Notes: generated from the letters alone by a model not told the origin. 64,000 nucleotides of DNA from Hoskinsella mucinilytica (GCF_045223415.1 NZ_JBEQZJ010000003.1:1-64000), one strand, 5' to 3'. Positions 34,130 to 43,403 are shown, counted from the first letter of the stretch. Program-made: numbers and translations.

Positions 34130-35437
34130 ATGAGTAAACGATGCAAGATGGTCATCATGATGATAATAAGCGCAATAGGGATTGCGATACTGGCTCTAGT
34201 GATCAAGCTATTGTTTTTTTCAGGAATGTTTGTGCCACTTTTGAAGGTGAAAGGAGATGATCCTTTAAAGCTGGAAGTGAATGAGCAATATGAAGATCCC
34301 GGAGTGATTGCAAGCTTCCATTTTCAAGATTACAGTGATGAAATTCAAGTAGAAAATCATGTCGATATCAAGAAAAAAGGAACTTATACCATCGTATATA
34401 AAAGTAAGAAATATAACAAAGAAGTGACACGAAAAGTAGAGGTCGTAGATACCAAAGCACCCGAAATACGATTGGAAGGAAACAAATCACTACGAGTGTT
34501 TGAGAATGGTACGTATCAAGAACCCGGATTTACGGCAATTGATCAATGTGATGGAAATATCACAAAAAAAGTCAAGGTAGAACATAACATCAATATGAAA
34601 AAACTGGGAACTTATCATGTCACATACAGTGTCAGTGATGCAAGCGGGAATCAAACAAAAGTACAACGAGAGGTAGAAGTTTTAAGTGATCCAAGCAATA
34701 CCAAATTATTTTATGATTATGATGAGTATGATAATACAGCAGAAGAATGGTGGTTTAATAAAAGCAAAGATCATGCTCGTACAACCGGCGCAAAGCCTCA
34801 AGAGTTGTTAGATCAATATGATGCATATTTTCAAGGACCGGATGAAAAAGTGATTTATCTGACCTTTGATGAAGGAGGAAATGACATCACGTATATCAAA
34901 CAAATCGCTGATGTATTAAATGAGAATGATGTCCAAGGAACCTTTTTCTTAACTCGAAATTATATCAAAGACGAAGCAGACTTTATGAATGAGTTGGTCA
35001 AGAAAGGACATGTCATCGGAAATCATAGTTGGCACCATTATGATATGCCGACGCTTGCGAACGCTTTAAGTGTGGATAAATTTGTTGCGGAAATCACGGA
35101 AACGGAAAAAACTTATATGGAAGTTACGGGAGAACCGATGAAAAAGGTGTTTCGTTTTCCCAAAGGTGGGGGCAGTGAGCGAGCAATGAAAATGGTGAAG
35201 GATCTGGGCTATTCCACTTATTTCTGGAGTCATGCCTATTATGATTATGCAAGTGATGTAAGCGGTGAAGAGGCGTTAAAGACGATGATGGATCATTATC
35301 ATAATGGCGCAATTTATCTTTTGCATCCTAGTAATAAAGGAAACTATGAGGCAATGGATACGTTTATCAAAAATATGAAGGATCTGGGTTATCGCTTTGA
35401 TACGGTGGATCATATTCCACAAAACAAAGAAACATAG
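34130..35437 (+). CDS. Exported polysaccharide deacetylase with two Ig-like domains
   Basis: 435 residues. One N-terminal membrane anchor (~8-30), two DUF5011-type Ig-like domains (~45-115 and ~118-195, each ending in a TY.V.Y strand), then a NodB deacetylase domain (~240-430). Metal and catalytic motifs: LTFDEGG (the PdaA-like form of TFDDG), GNHSWHH, and RFPKGGG. It probably de-N-acetylates peptidoglycan or a wall polysaccharide outside the membrane. The ATG at 34130 follows GAGAGGTGAAG; GTG 34115 is a less likely start. The VanZ-like gene follows 29 nt later. Confidence 0.87.
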   Translation: MSKRCKMVIMMIISAIGIAILALVIKLLFFSGMFVPLLKVKGDDPLKLEVNEQYEDPGVIASFHFQDYSDEIQVENHVDIKKKGTYTIVYKSKKYNKEVTRKVEVVDTKAPEIRLEGNKSLRVFENGTYQEPGFTAIDQCDGNITKKVKVEHNINMKKLGTYHVTYSVSDASGNQTKVQREVEVLSDPSNTKLFYDYDEYDNTAEEWWFNKSKDHARTTGAKPQELLDQYDAYFQGPDEKVIYLTFDEGGNDITYIKQIADVLNENDVQGTFFLTRNYIKDEADFMNELVKKGHVIGNHSWHHYDMPTLANALSVDKFVAEITETEKTYMEVTGEPMKKVFRFPKGGGSERAMKMVKDLGYSTYFWSHAYYDYASDVSGEEALKTMMDHYHNGAIYLLHPSNKGNYEAMDTFIKNMKDLGYRFDTVDHIPQNKET

Positions 35438-35466
35438 TATAATAGAGCACAGGGATGTGATAACAG

Positions 35467-35901
35467 ATGAAAAAACGCTGGCTATATGCAATCCTGTGCC
35501 TTTTTTGGATGTTTATCATCTTCGGTATGTCAAATGCACAGGGAGAAGAAAGCAAAGGGATGAGCGATGCTATTGTTTTATTGATGTCTAAATATTTGCC
35601 CTTCGTGGAATACAATGATACTTGGACCTTTCTAGTGAGAAAAGCGGCGCATTTCAGTGAATATGCAATCTTAGGTATCTTGTGCTATATGTTGTTAACG
35701 ACTTATCGTGAAATTCAAGGAAAGGAACTGTTACTTTTGATATTAGGTGTCTTTCTATATGCATGTACAGATGAATTTCATCAGCTATTCATGGATGGTA
35801 GGGCCGGACAGTTTAAAGATGTGCTCATTGATACGGCGGGTGGTAGCACAGGTATTTTGTTATGGCATGTCATACGATATGGATTTCGGCAACATACATA
35901 A
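35467..35901 (+). CDS. VanZ-like family membrane protein
   Basis: 144 residues, four membrane segments. RKAAHFSEYAILG and TDEFHQLFMDGRAGQFKDV are the family signature. Function is unclear; VanZ itself gives low-level teicoplanin resistance, but the family is widespread and by itself no evidence of glycopeptide resistance. It is probably cotranscribed with the deacetylase. Confidence 0.85.
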   Translation: MKKRWLYAILCLFWMFIIFGMSNAQGEESKGMSDAIVLLMSKYLPFVEYNDTWTFLVRKAAHFSEYAILGILCYMLLTTYREIQGKELLLLILGVFLYACTDEFHQLFMDGRAGQFKDVLIDTAGGSTGILLWHVIRYGFRQHT

Positions 35902-35922
35902 TGTACTGGAAATGGTGCACTA

Positions 35923-35951
35923 TTGACATCAAAGAAAGAATGAGCTAAAGT
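35923..35951 (+). promoter_or_regulatory. Promoter of the solute-binding lipoprotein gene
   Basis: TTGACA (35923-35928), 17-nt spacer, TAAAGT (35946-35951). Confidence 0.6.
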
Positions 35952-36003
35952 AAATACACATATGTCATAATTTGACTATGGTAAAAAAAGTGAGGTAATG
36001 TAC

Positions 36004-36801
36004 GTGAAAAAATGGATGATGGCAGCGATGGCATGCACACTACTTTTGAGTGGCTGTGGTTCCAAAGAAAAGGAACGTGAGATATCTAAGAATACAGGGA
36101 AAGAATATTTCAAAGTAGGAATGACCTGTGATCTAGCGCCATTTGCGACTGAGAAGAAAACACAAAGTGATACCAGCGTAACAATAGGTGAAAGCTATTG
36201 TGATGGATATGATGTAAAAATCGCAAGAAAGCTTGCAGAACATATGAATATGGAAATCCAAGTAAAGAAAATCGCAGCCGATGCGATGCAAGAAGCTTTG
36301 GATGAAGGTGAAATAGATGCGGTGATTTCAGGATTATATCCTGATGAAAAACAAAACATGGATGTCACAAAAGCATATCAAAGCTCTGATGTTGTTTTAT
36401 TGGTAAGAAAAGATGATAAGAAAGCAAAATCAAAGGATCTTGCGGATTTCAAAGGTAGTAGTGTTGCGGCTCTTCAAAACACAAGTTTGGATGCGATGAT
36501 CGATGAAATCAAGGATGTAAAACATGAGAAAGCCATGGCAAGTTATGAAGAATTGATCAAGGCGTTAAAAGATAAAAAAATCGATGCGATGATCGCACCT
36601 AGCATCTTAGCAGAGAACATGGTCGATGGGGATATTACCATGGTCAAATTTGATGAGAAAAAAGGCTTTCATAAACAAGCTGAAGCTGTTATCGGTATGA
36701 AAAAGGGTAGTAAAGAAGATGAATTATTCCTTAACGTACAAAAAGCATTGGATGCTATTTCTCAAGAGGAAAGAGATGAAATGTTAAAGGCATCAAAATA
36801 A
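36004..36801 (+). CDS. Amino-acid-type ABC transporter substrate-binding lipoprotein
   Basis: From GTG 36004, 265 residues. The signal peptide ends with LLLSGCGS (lipobox). The body is an SBP family 3 fold: FKVGMTCDLAPFA, YCDGYDVKIARKLAEHM, AVISGLYPDEKQ. There is no permease or ATPase gene next to it, so it is an orphan binding protein using a transporter elsewhere or acting as a sensor. GTG 36004 lies 8 nt after GAGG; ATG 35998 is too close to it. A terminator follows. Confidence 0.85.
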   Translation: MKKWMMAAMACTLLLSGCGSKEKEREISKNTGKEYFKVGMTCDLAPFATEKKTQSDTSVTIGESYCDGYDVKIARKLAEHMNMEIQVKKIAADAMQEALDEGEIDAVISGLYPDEKQNMDVTKAYQSSDVVLLVRKDDKKAKSKDLADFKGSSVAALQNTSLDAMIDEIKDVKHEKAMASYEELIKALKDKKIDAMIAPSILAENMVDGDITMVKFDEKKGFHKQAEAVIGMKKGSKEDELFLNVQKALDAISQEERDEMLKASK

Positions 36802-36809
36802 AAATACAT

Positions 36810-36835
36810 AGGCAATCCATAGGGGTTGCCTTTTC
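36810..36835 (+). terminator. Terminator after the binding lipoprotein
   Basis: GGCAATCC pairs with GGGTTGCC (G-U included), followed by TTTT. Confidence 0.75.
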
Positions 36836-36856
36836 CATGTGGAAGTGAGGGATAAA

Positions 36857-37690
36857 ATGGATTCAACAAAAATTTGTAAAGAGTTATTTGAGGCAAGCAT
36901 ACAAGCCGGTGTAGTTGCATTGGCCATGCAAAAAGGAATCACCAATGAAGGAAAAAAAGTAGAACGATTAGCTCATGAAGATGCGCATCATCTAGCTATG
37001 CGACAGGCAAAAACAAAAGTTGATGTGATGGTACAGGATATGCTATTAACGGCATTGAGAGGATATCGTGATGTCCTTACTTTGGATGTTGAGGAAGAAA
37101 GTCAGCAAGTAACATTGTTTTCTAATGCAAAAGCAGAATATTCGCTTATCATAGATCCTATTGATGGAACCATGGATTATCTGAATCAAAAGGATACCTA
37201 TTCCATCTGTTGTGCTGTTATCTTTGAAAACGATATTGAGGCTTGTGTGGTGTACTTTCCAGCACGTGATATATTATATTGCTATGAGCCTAAAGGAAAA
37301 GCACGCTATTTCAAGCAAGCACATCTTTGTCTTTGGGAGGATGGAGAAACGATTCCACGATATCATGGTAAACCTGATCTTGTTTATAAAAATGATCGAG
37401 TAGATCAAACAATGATAGCACGATTTGAGAAAGCCGGATATCGTGTTTTTGATGATCGTACTTGTAATTGTCCGGAAGCGTTAATTCATTGTATCAAGGA
37501 AGAGGCATTGTGCTATTTATGTGATACACGAAACCTCAGAGATATCTTGATGGGTGCCATTTTAAGTAAATGTGAACATGGTGCTTTGCTGGATGAACAT
37601 GGGGAAACGATTGCTTGGCCGTTGAAAGGGAGGCTTCCATTTGGCATTTTTACACGGTTTCCGGAAGAAATTTCAAAAATTTTAAAATAA
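36857..37690 (+). CDS. Inositol monophosphatase-family phosphatase
   Basis: 277 residues. DPIDGTMDY (~103-111) is the metal-binding motif of the IMPase/FBPase/PAP-phosphatase superfamily; the upstream Glu pair is EEES. The second metal motif (usually WDxAA) is replaced by CNCPEALIHCIKEE, so substrate class is uncertain: inositol-P, PAP or fructose-1,6-bisphosphate are options. The ATG at 36857 follows GTGAGGGA. Confidence 0.75.
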   Translation: MDSTKICKELFEASIQAGVVALAMQKGITNEGKKVERLAHEDAHHLAMRQAKTKVDVMVQDMLLTALRGYRDVLTLDVEEESQQVTLFSNAKAEYSLIIDPIDGTMDYLNQKDTYSICCAVIFENDIEACVVYFPARDILYCYEPKGKARYFKQAHLCLWEDGETIPRYHGKPDLVYKNDRVDQTMIARFEKAGYRVFDDRTCNCPEALIHCIKEEALCYLCDTRNLRDILMGAILSKCEHGALLDEHGETIAWPLKGRLPFGIFTRFPEEISKILK

Positions 37691-37703
37691 TTTAGGATTT
37701 TTG

Positions 37704-37741
37704 CCTCCTTTTACGTATAGAGATATATAAGGAGGGTTTTT
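37704..37741 (+). terminator. Hairpin acting as terminator and covering the next ribosome site
   Basis: CCTCCTT (37704-37710) pairs exactly with AAGGAGG (37729-37735), the ribosome binding site of the next gene, followed by GTTTTT. It can terminate the phosphatase transcript; in read-through RNA it would hide the ribosome site. Confidence 0.6.
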
Positions 37742-37743
37742 AT

Positions 37744-38163
37744 ATGAAAACATTTATGGAACTAGAAACAAGAATTGACAGAAAGAAAACGATTCGTATG
37801 ATGAAGAAGGAAATGGAACAGTTGTACTACTTTGGAAACAGCTTTGTAGACCACACGCAAAAGCTGAATGTAGAAGAGAGTGATGCTAGCTATTTATCCT
37901 ATCAGCCAACATTCAAAGAAACCAAAGAGAACGAGCAATTCATGGTACAAACTCAGGCTTTGACACAAGAACTGTTACAAGGAATTCATAGACTTCCTCA
38001 AAAGGAACGTATTCTTATGGAAGAACTTTATTTGTTACATAACGAAAAGGAAGAGGTGTGTAAAAAATTAAAGATCACCAGTTGTACGCTTCGTAGAAGA
38101 AGTCAGAATGCGCTGTATCATTTGGCGATTTTATTGCATAAAACAATTATGCTAGAGGAATAG
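37744..38163 (+). CDS. Small protein with sigma-70 region-4-like helix-turn-helix
   Basis: 139 residues, charged and helical. The C-terminal ~60 residues (LPQKERILMEELYLLHNEKE, then VCKKLKITSCTLRRRSQNAL) look like sigma region 4 / ArpU-like DNA-binding domains. No region 2 is present, so it is not a complete sigma factor. The target is unknown. Its ribosome site lies in a hairpin. Confidence 0.6.
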   Translation: MKTFMELETRIDRKKTIRMMKKEMEQLYYFGNSFVDHTQKLNVEESDASYLSYQPTFKETKENEQFMVQTQALTQELLQGIHRLPQKERILMEELYLLHNEKEEVCKKLKITSCTLRRRSQNALYHLAILLHKTIMLEE

Positions 38164-38168
38164 GCTTA

Positions 38169-38197
38169 TTGTTTCCCATCGTAGCTTATGCTATAAT
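38169..38197 (+). promoter_or_regulatory. Promoter of the glycosyltransferase gene
   Basis: TTGTTT (38169-38174), 17 nt, TATAAT (38192-38197) with an upstream TG (extended -10). Confidence 0.65.
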
Positions 38198-38220
38198 TGT
38201 ATGGTGCTTGGAGGTGCGTT

Positions 38221-39222
38221 ATGAAAGTATTATTGTATTTTGAAGGTGAAAAGGTCATTAGTAAGTCAGGTATCGGACGTGCGATGAAGCATCAGATGGC
38301 AGCATTAACCTCTCAAGGAATTGAATATACGCTTGATCCAGATGATGATTATGATATTTTACATATCAACACGATCGGACCGAATAGTTCTCCTATGATC
38401 CGCAAGGCTCGCCATTTGAATCGAAAAATTGTTTATCATGCACATAGTACAGAAGAGGATTTCAGAAACTCTTTTATGCTGAGCAATCAGATAGCTCCAT
38501 TGTTTAAAAAGCGTTTAGTACATCTATATAGTAAGGCCGATCACATCATAACGCCTACTCCATACTCTAAAAAACTGATTGAAAGTTATGGAATTGATTT
38601 ACCTATTCATGCTATTAGTAATGGAATCGATTTGGAAAAATTCAACTACAATGAAGATAAAATCAAAGCATTTCACGAATATTTCAATATAAAAGACGAG
38701 AAAGTCATTATATGTGTTGGCTTATTCTTTGTCCGAAAGGGCATTTTAGATTTTATTGAGGTCGCAAAACGACTTCCTGAATATAAATTCATTTGGTTTG
38801 GACATGTTCCACTTTATTCAATTCCCAAACAGATACGTGACATTGTCACTAAGGATCATCCAGATAACGTGATCTTTCCGGGGTATGTCAGTGGACCTGT
38901 CATAGAGGGTGCATATTGTGGTGCGGATGCATTCTTTTTCCCTAGCATGGAAGAAACAGAGGGAATCGTTGTATTGGAAGCGTTGGCTTCTTATCAGCAA
39001 GTGATATTGAGAGATATCCCTGTATTTGATCCTTGGATGAAAGATAAAGTCAATTGTTATAAAGGTCATGATGTAGATTCCTTTACCAAGCTGGTAGATG
39101 ATGTTGTTTGCAAACGCTTGCCTGATGTAAGTGCTGAAGGTAGGAAAACGGCAATGGAAAGAAGTATTCCAGAGGTAGGAAAGCAATTGCGACAAGTGTA
39201 TGAAGCGGTATTAAAAGATTAA
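38221..39222 (+). CDS. Family 4 glycosyltransferase, probable glycolipid synthesis
   Basis: 333 residues, GT-B fold. The N-terminal Rossmann half has GIGRAMKHQM and ITPTPYSKKLIESYGID; the C-terminal nucleotide-sugar half has FPSMEETEGIVVLEALASYQ, the E(x7)E motif. It resembles diacylglycerol glucosyltransferases of Bacillota that make lipoteichoic-acid anchors. A second GT4 and a flippase-like protein follow, so this region probably forms a glycolipid pathway. The ATG at 38221 follows GGAGGTG. Confidence 0.85.
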   Translation: MKVLLYFEGEKVISKSGIGRAMKHQMAALTSQGIEYTLDPDDDYDILHINTIGPNSSPMIRKARHLNRKIVYHAHSTEEDFRNSFMLSNQIAPLFKKRLVHLYSKADHIITPTPYSKKLIESYGIDLPIHAISNGIDLEKFNYNEDKIKAFHEYFNIKDEKVIICVGLFFVRKGILDFIEVAKRLPEYKFIWFGHVPLYSIPKQIRDIVTKDHPDNVIFPGYVSGPVIEGAYCGADAFFFPSMEETEGIVVLEALASYQQVILRDIPVFDPWMKDKVNCYKGHDVDSFTKLVDDVVCKRLPDVSAEGRKTAMERSIPEVGKQLRQVYEAVLKD

Positions 39223-39245
39223 ACAACCTTCGGGTTGTTTTATGT
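39221..39245 (+). terminator. Terminator after the first glycosyltransferase
   Basis: AAACAACC-TTCG-GGTTGTTT, an 8-bp stem with a UUCG tetraloop, followed by TAT; it starts in the stop codon. Confidence 0.8.
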
Positions 39246-39387
39246 TACAACTTTGTAACGTGGGGTTTTCATTCACATCTTTGATTTTATGGTATAATGA
39301 AGAAGAGATGTGGGATATGCTTGACATATCTCATGTGGGAATTGGGTATCCTAATTACGGTAACGAAGAAGTAAAGGGAGTCTAGTC
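39244..39387 (+). promoter_or_regulatory. Promoter and structured leader of the flippase/GT-RecX operon
   Basis: GTTACAA-CT-TTGTAAC (39244-39259) is a palindrome. TGG-TATAAT (to 39298) is an extended -10. The ~80-nt leader contains GATATG-CTTGA-CATATC and AATTGG..CCTAATT hairpins before the GGGAGT ribosome site. A regulatory role is possible but unproven. Confidence 0.4.
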
Positions 39388-40440
39388 ATGAAAAATTCAA
39401 TGAAAAGCTATGCTTTGAATTTTCTGGTTATCATAGGGTTGACGATCGTGGCACTATGGTTTGCCCTGAAGGACAATTATCAGGAAGTTATGGCATTGAT
39501 CACCAGCTTACGATGGTATTGGTTACTTATCATTTTATGTTGGGGATTTCTATATTCTTGCGTGGTAGGAAAAATATTATCGATATTCGCAAGAAAAAAC
39601 AAAAAAGATTACACGGTCCTGCAAGGTATCCAAAACGGACTTGTGGGAAGCTTTTTTAGTGGCATTACACCTAGCTCTACCGGAGGTCAATTTGCACAAG
39701 CATATATCTTTAAAAAACAAGGTATCAAAATCAGCGATGGCGCTAGTATTTTATGGGCAGATTTCATCGTGTATCAGACTACGATGATGGGATATGTCAC
39801 ATTATTATTTTTACTGCGATATACACATTATATGTCTATGATCGGCGGACCTTTATTATTGTTGATCTTAATTGGTTATATCATCAATTTATGTGTGATA
39901 GGGGTTCTTTGGACCATGGCATTATTTCCAAAAATGTATGTTAAGCTAAGTAATTTATGTGTAAAAATTCTAGCAAAAATTCATATTGTAAAGAATAAAG
40001 AAAAAACACTGGCATCATGGTCTGCACAAGTAACCTCTTTTACAGATGAAATAAAAAAATTAAAAAATGAGAAAAAAATGATCGTGCAAACAGTTTTATG
40101 GAATATCGTTCGTATGACCATTCAATTCATGTTGCCTTGGTTTATTGCCAATGCACTTGGCTATGAACTAGGGTTGGATCGTTTTGTGGATTGTTTGGCA
40201 TTATCAAGTTTTGTATTGATGGCAAATGCATTTATTCCAATTCCAGGTGCAAGTGGAGGAACGGAATATGTATTTACGCAACTTTACGGTTATTTGATCG
40301 TGGAATCTGCGATCACCAGTGGTGTCATGATCCTTTGGCGTTTTTCAACCTATCATATGGTCATGATGATCGGAGCTGTGATCTTTGTTTATTTAAAACA
40401 GAAATATAACAAGGATGATTATGAGGGAAAAAAGTCATAA
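39388..40440 (+). CDS. Flippase-like membrane protein of the MprF/LPG-synthase transmembrane family
   Basis: 350 residues, about eight membrane helices. SFFSGITPSSTGGQFAQAY and FIPIPGASGGTEYVF are hallmarks of the lysylphosphatidylglycerol synthase transmembrane (UPF0104) family. The aminoacyltransferase half of MprF is absent, so it more likely flips or handles a glycolipid made by the adjacent glycosyltransferases. It ends 25 nt before the next gene. Confidence 0.85.
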   Translation: MKNSMKSYALNFLVIIGLTIVALWFALKDNYQEVMALITSLRWYWLLIILCWGFLYSCVVGKILSIFARKNKKDYTVLQGIQNGLVGSFFSGITPSSTGGQFAQAYIFKKQGIKISDGASILWADFIVYQTTMMGYVTLLFLLRYTHYMSMIGGPLLLLILIGYIINLCVIGVLWTMALFPKMYVKLSNLCVKILAKIHIVKNKEKTLASWSAQVTSFTDEIKKLKNEKKMIVQTVLWNIVRMTIQFMLPWFIANALGYELGLDRFVDCLALSSFVLMANAFIPIPGASGGTEYVFTQLYGYLIVESAITSGVMILWRFSTYHMVMMIGAVIFVYLKQKYNKDDYEGKKS

Positions 40441-40465
40441 GGGAAGGATAGAAAGGAGCACATTC

Positions 40466-42457
40466 ATGAGAATAGGATTGTTTACCGATACGTATACACC
40501 GGATATCAATGGGGTCGTAAGTAGCATTGTTACCCTTCAAAAGGAACTCGAAAAGAATGGACATGAGGTATTTGTCATTACAAATCATAAGGCAATGACG
40601 ATGAAACGTGAGGGCAATGTATTGCGTCTTCCCGGCCTTGAATTGAAATGGTTGTATGGCTATAAGTTATCCACTCCATTTCATTACGCAGCTCGTGATG
40701 AAGTGAAGAAAATGAACCTTGATGTGATACATGTGCATACAGAGTTTGGGGTAGGTTTTTTTGCTCGAATCGTAGCGAAAAATTTGAATATTCCTGTTGT
40801 ATCGACCTATCATACCATGTATGAAGATTATACACATTATATCAATCTATTTGGTTTAGAAGAAGTAGATAAGATGTCTAAAAAGATCATATCCACTTTT
40901 AGTCGTTCCATATCAGATAATGTGCAAGCAGTGATATCTCCTAGCGAGAAAACAAAAGAAACCCTATTTAAATATGGGGTGAAAACACCAATCTATGTGA
41001 TCCCTACCGGATTAGATTTTTCTATGTTCAATACCGATGGAGTAAGCCAAGATACGATACAAAACATTCGTAATACTTATGGAATACGACCAGAAGATAA
41101 ATTGATCGTGTATATCGGACGACTTGCGGAAGAAAAAAGTGTGGATATACCGATTGAAGGTTTTCGCTATGTAGATGATCCTACCATCAAATTTCTTATT
41201 GTTGGGGATGGACCTCAAATTGATGATTACAAAAAGTTAGTAAAAACGTATCATTTAGAACAGCAGGTATTGTTTGCTGGGAAAAAGCTGAGAGAAGAGG
41301 TTCCGGCTTATTATGCGTGCGCTGATTGTTTTGTGTCTGCTTCTTTAAGTGAAACACAAGGTATGACATTTATAGAGGCACTTGCTTGTGGATTACCGGT
41401 ATTTGCAAGACCGGATGAAGTATTAGAAGAACTGGTCATAGAAAATGTCAGTGGTTATTTGTTTGATACGCCAAAGCAATTTGCGGAAAAGCTCATACAT
41501 TATTTTTCCATGGAGAAAGAGGCAATTCTTCAAATGAAACAACAAGCTAAGCAATATGTAGAGAAATATGATTCCCGAGTATTCTATACGAAGGTATTGA
41601 GTGTATATTATCAAGCGATTGATGATTATCAACATGCTTATGAAGTCATCAAAATCAAAAATCTAGATGACTATGTACGTATTTATGTAGAAAATGATAG
41701 TGAAGATCAGCCTTTGAAGATCTTAATTACAGTGGAGGATTATTTCCTTTATAAAATCAGAATCGGTACCATGCTTGATCGATACATTGTAGAAGAATTC
41801 CAACATCAAGAAATTAAGTTAGAGGCTTATCGAGGAGCGATTAGAAAATTAAAGATTCGAGATTATACTCGAAAAGAAATGAAACTATATTTTAATCGCC
41901 TTCCCGGTTTATCTGCGGATGATGTAGAGGAACTCTTGCGTGAACTAGAAGAAAAAGGTTATATCAATGATCAACTGTACTTGCAAGAAAAAATCGATAA
42001 GATGCAATACTCCCTCATGGGAAAAGGGAATATGCGCAGAAATTTAATGAGCAAAGGAATTTCAAAAGAAGATATTGATCAAGCACTAAATGCTTTGGAT
42101 GAAGAAGGAGAACGTCAAAGAGCAAGTCAAATGGCAGAAAAGCTAATGACAAGTATCAAGGACAAATCCAAAAAAATGAAAAAGCAAACCATTGTGAAAA
42201 AGCTGATCAATCTCGGATATGATAGTGATGTTGCACTATCCGCTAGTGAAACCTTGAATTTTGAAGATGAGGATGATCATAATGCATTGGTAAAAACAAT
42301 CGCTAAGGCAAATCGTAATTATTCCAGAAAATACCATGGACAGGATCTGCGTAATAAAGTTATGATTTATTGTATGGGGAAAGGTTTTTTAAGGGAAGAT
42401 GTAGCAAAACAACTGGATGAAATGGAGTGGAATGATGAAAATTCAGGAATTAACTGA
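40466..42457 (+). CDS. Glycolipid glycosyltransferase (GT4) fused to a RecX-like domain
   Basis: 663 residues from ATG 40466 (after AAAGGAGC). Residues 1-~385 are a GT4 of the diglucosyl-diacylglycerol synthase type: FTDTYTPDINGVVSS, VHTEFGVGFFAR, VYIGRLAEEKS, and SLSETQGMTFIEALACGLP. After a linker (~390-455), residues ~460-640 are RecX-like three-helix repeats (AIRKLKIRDYTRKEMKLYF; LREDVAKQLDEM near the end), including ELEEKGYINDQLYLQEKIDK and GNMRRNLMSKGISKEDID. RecX normally inhibits RecA. The fusion of a lipid glycosyltransferase with RecX is odd; the frame is continuous with no start codon plus ribosome site at the junction that I can see. Confidence 0.88.
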   Translation: MRIGLFTDTYTPDINGVVSSIVTLQKELEKNGHEVFVITNHKAMTMKREGNVLRLPGLELKWLYGYKLSTPFHYAARDEVKKMNLDVIHVHTEFGVGFFARIVAKNLNIPVVSTYHTMYEDYTHYINLFGLEEVDKMSKKIISTFSRSISDNVQAVISPSEKTKETLFKYGVKTPIYVIPTGLDFSMFNTDGVSQDTIQNIRNTYGIRPEDKLIVYIGRLAEEKSVDIPIEGFRYVDDPTIKFLIVGDGPQIDDYKKLVKTYHLEQQVLFAGKKLREEVPAYYACADCFVSASLSETQGMTFIEALACGLPVFARPDEVLEELVIENVSGYLFDTPKQFAEKLIHYFSMEKEAILQMKQQAKQYVEKYDSRVFYTKVLSVYYQAIDDYQHAYEVIKIKNLDDYVRIYVENDSEDQPLKILITVEDYFLYKIRIGTMLDRYIVEEFQHQEIKLEAYRGAIRKLKIRDYTRKEMKLYFNRLPGLSADDVEELLRELEEKGYINDQLYLQEKIDKMQYSLMGKGNMRRNLMSKGISKEDIDQALNALDEEGERQRASQMAEKLMTSIKDKSKKMKKQTIVKKLINLGYDSDVALSASETLNFEDEDDHNALVKTIAKANRNYSRKYHGQDLRNKVMIYCMGKGFLREDVAKQLDEMEWNDENSGIN

Positions 42458-43382
42458 TGGTTATAAAGGTAGTATTACTGTGCTGTTGACCAATATGAAT
42501 CGTGGCTTAACAGCCAAAGGTGCTCCCTATCTTTCTTTTACGTTTCAAGATAAAAGCGGAACGATGGAAGCAAAATACTGGAATGTAAAGGAAGAAGAAT
42601 TAGAGGCTTATCACAATGGAATGCTTGTTGAGGCACATGGTGATGTATTATGTCATAAAAAAATGCTTCAGTTTCGTGTATCAAAAATGGAACCATTGGA
42701 TATGGAACAAGAAGATATTTATGAGTATGTAAAAAGTAGCGCATTAAGCAAAGAGGAACTACAATCAGCGATTTATGCAAAAATCGATGAAATTCAGAAT
42801 GAGAAGATTCATTTATTGATCAGTGAAATCATGAAGGAAAATGAAAAAGATTTTTTCGAATATCCTGCCGCAACAAAGAATCATCATGATTTTGTCGGAG
42901 GATTGGCAACACATGTATTAGGCATGTTGCAATTAGCACATGATATTTGTGTTCAATATCCTATGTTAAATGAAGACTTACTGATTGGCGGTGTCATTTT
43001 ACATGATATCGGAAAGCTAACAGAACTTAGCAAAGCGGTAATCAGTGAATATACGACGCAAGGGAAATTGTTGGGACATATTTCGATCATGCAAGCAATT
43101 GTTTATGAGAAAGCACAACAGCTTGGCATAGATGGAGAAGAGGTTTTATTATTACGTCATATGATCTTATCCCATCACGGGGTTCATGAATATGGTTCAC
43201 CGGTTCTCCCTATGATTCCTGAGGCAGAAATATTACATTTGATTGATAACATCGATGCTAGAATGAGCACATTAGAAAAAGCAATGAGCAATGTAACACC
43301 GGGTGAATTTACACCGAGGATCTTTGCTATGGAAAATCGTAATTTTTACAAAACAACATTAGAGAATCAGCGAAACAGGTAG
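42435..43382 (+). CDS. yhaM: 3'-5' exoribonuclease YhaM-like, OB-fold plus HD domain
   Basis: 315 residues. An N-terminal OB fold (~10-90; SGTMEAKYWNV) binds nucleic acid; the HD domain has NHHDFVGGLATHVLGM, LHDIGKLTELSK and LSHHGVHEYGSP. This matches YhaM/CBF1, a 3'-5' exonuclease of Bacillota involved in RNA turnover. ATG 42435 (or 42432) follows GGAGTGG and overlaps the RecX-fusion gene by 23 nt, implying cotranslation. Confidence 0.9.
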   Translation: MKIQELTDGYKGSITVLLTNMNRGLTAKGAPYLSFTFQDKSGTMEAKYWNVKEEELEAYHNGMLVEAHGDVLCHKKMLQFRVSKMEPLDMEQEDIYEYVKSSALSKEELQSAIYAKIDEIQNEKIHLLISEIMKENEKDFFEYPAATKNHHDFVGGLATHVLGMLQLAHDICVQYPMLNEDLLIGGVILHDIGKLTELSKAVISEYTTQGKLLGHISIMQAIVYEKAQQLGIDGEEVLLLRHMILSHHGVHEYGSPVLPMIPEAEILHLIDNIDARMSTLEKAMSNVTPGEFTPRIFAMENRNFYKTTLENQRNR

Positions 43383-43403
43383 AAAATGCCTGTTTCTTTT
43401 TTT
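43372..43403 (+). terminator. Terminator after yhaM
   Basis: GAAACAGG pairs with CCTGTTTC, followed by seven T. Confidence 0.85.

Noticed and set aside
35467..35901. VanZ-like gene as sign of glycopeptide resistance
   Set aside because: VanZ-like proteins are widespread in Bacillota without van genes. The resistance hypothesis rests on the ligase and racemase at 15-17 kb, not on this gene.
40415..40465. Start of the GT-RecX gene at 40415
   Set aside because: That stretch overlaps the flippase gene and is basic low-quality sequence; AAAGGAGC precedes ATG 40466, which begins the standard GT4 N-terminus.
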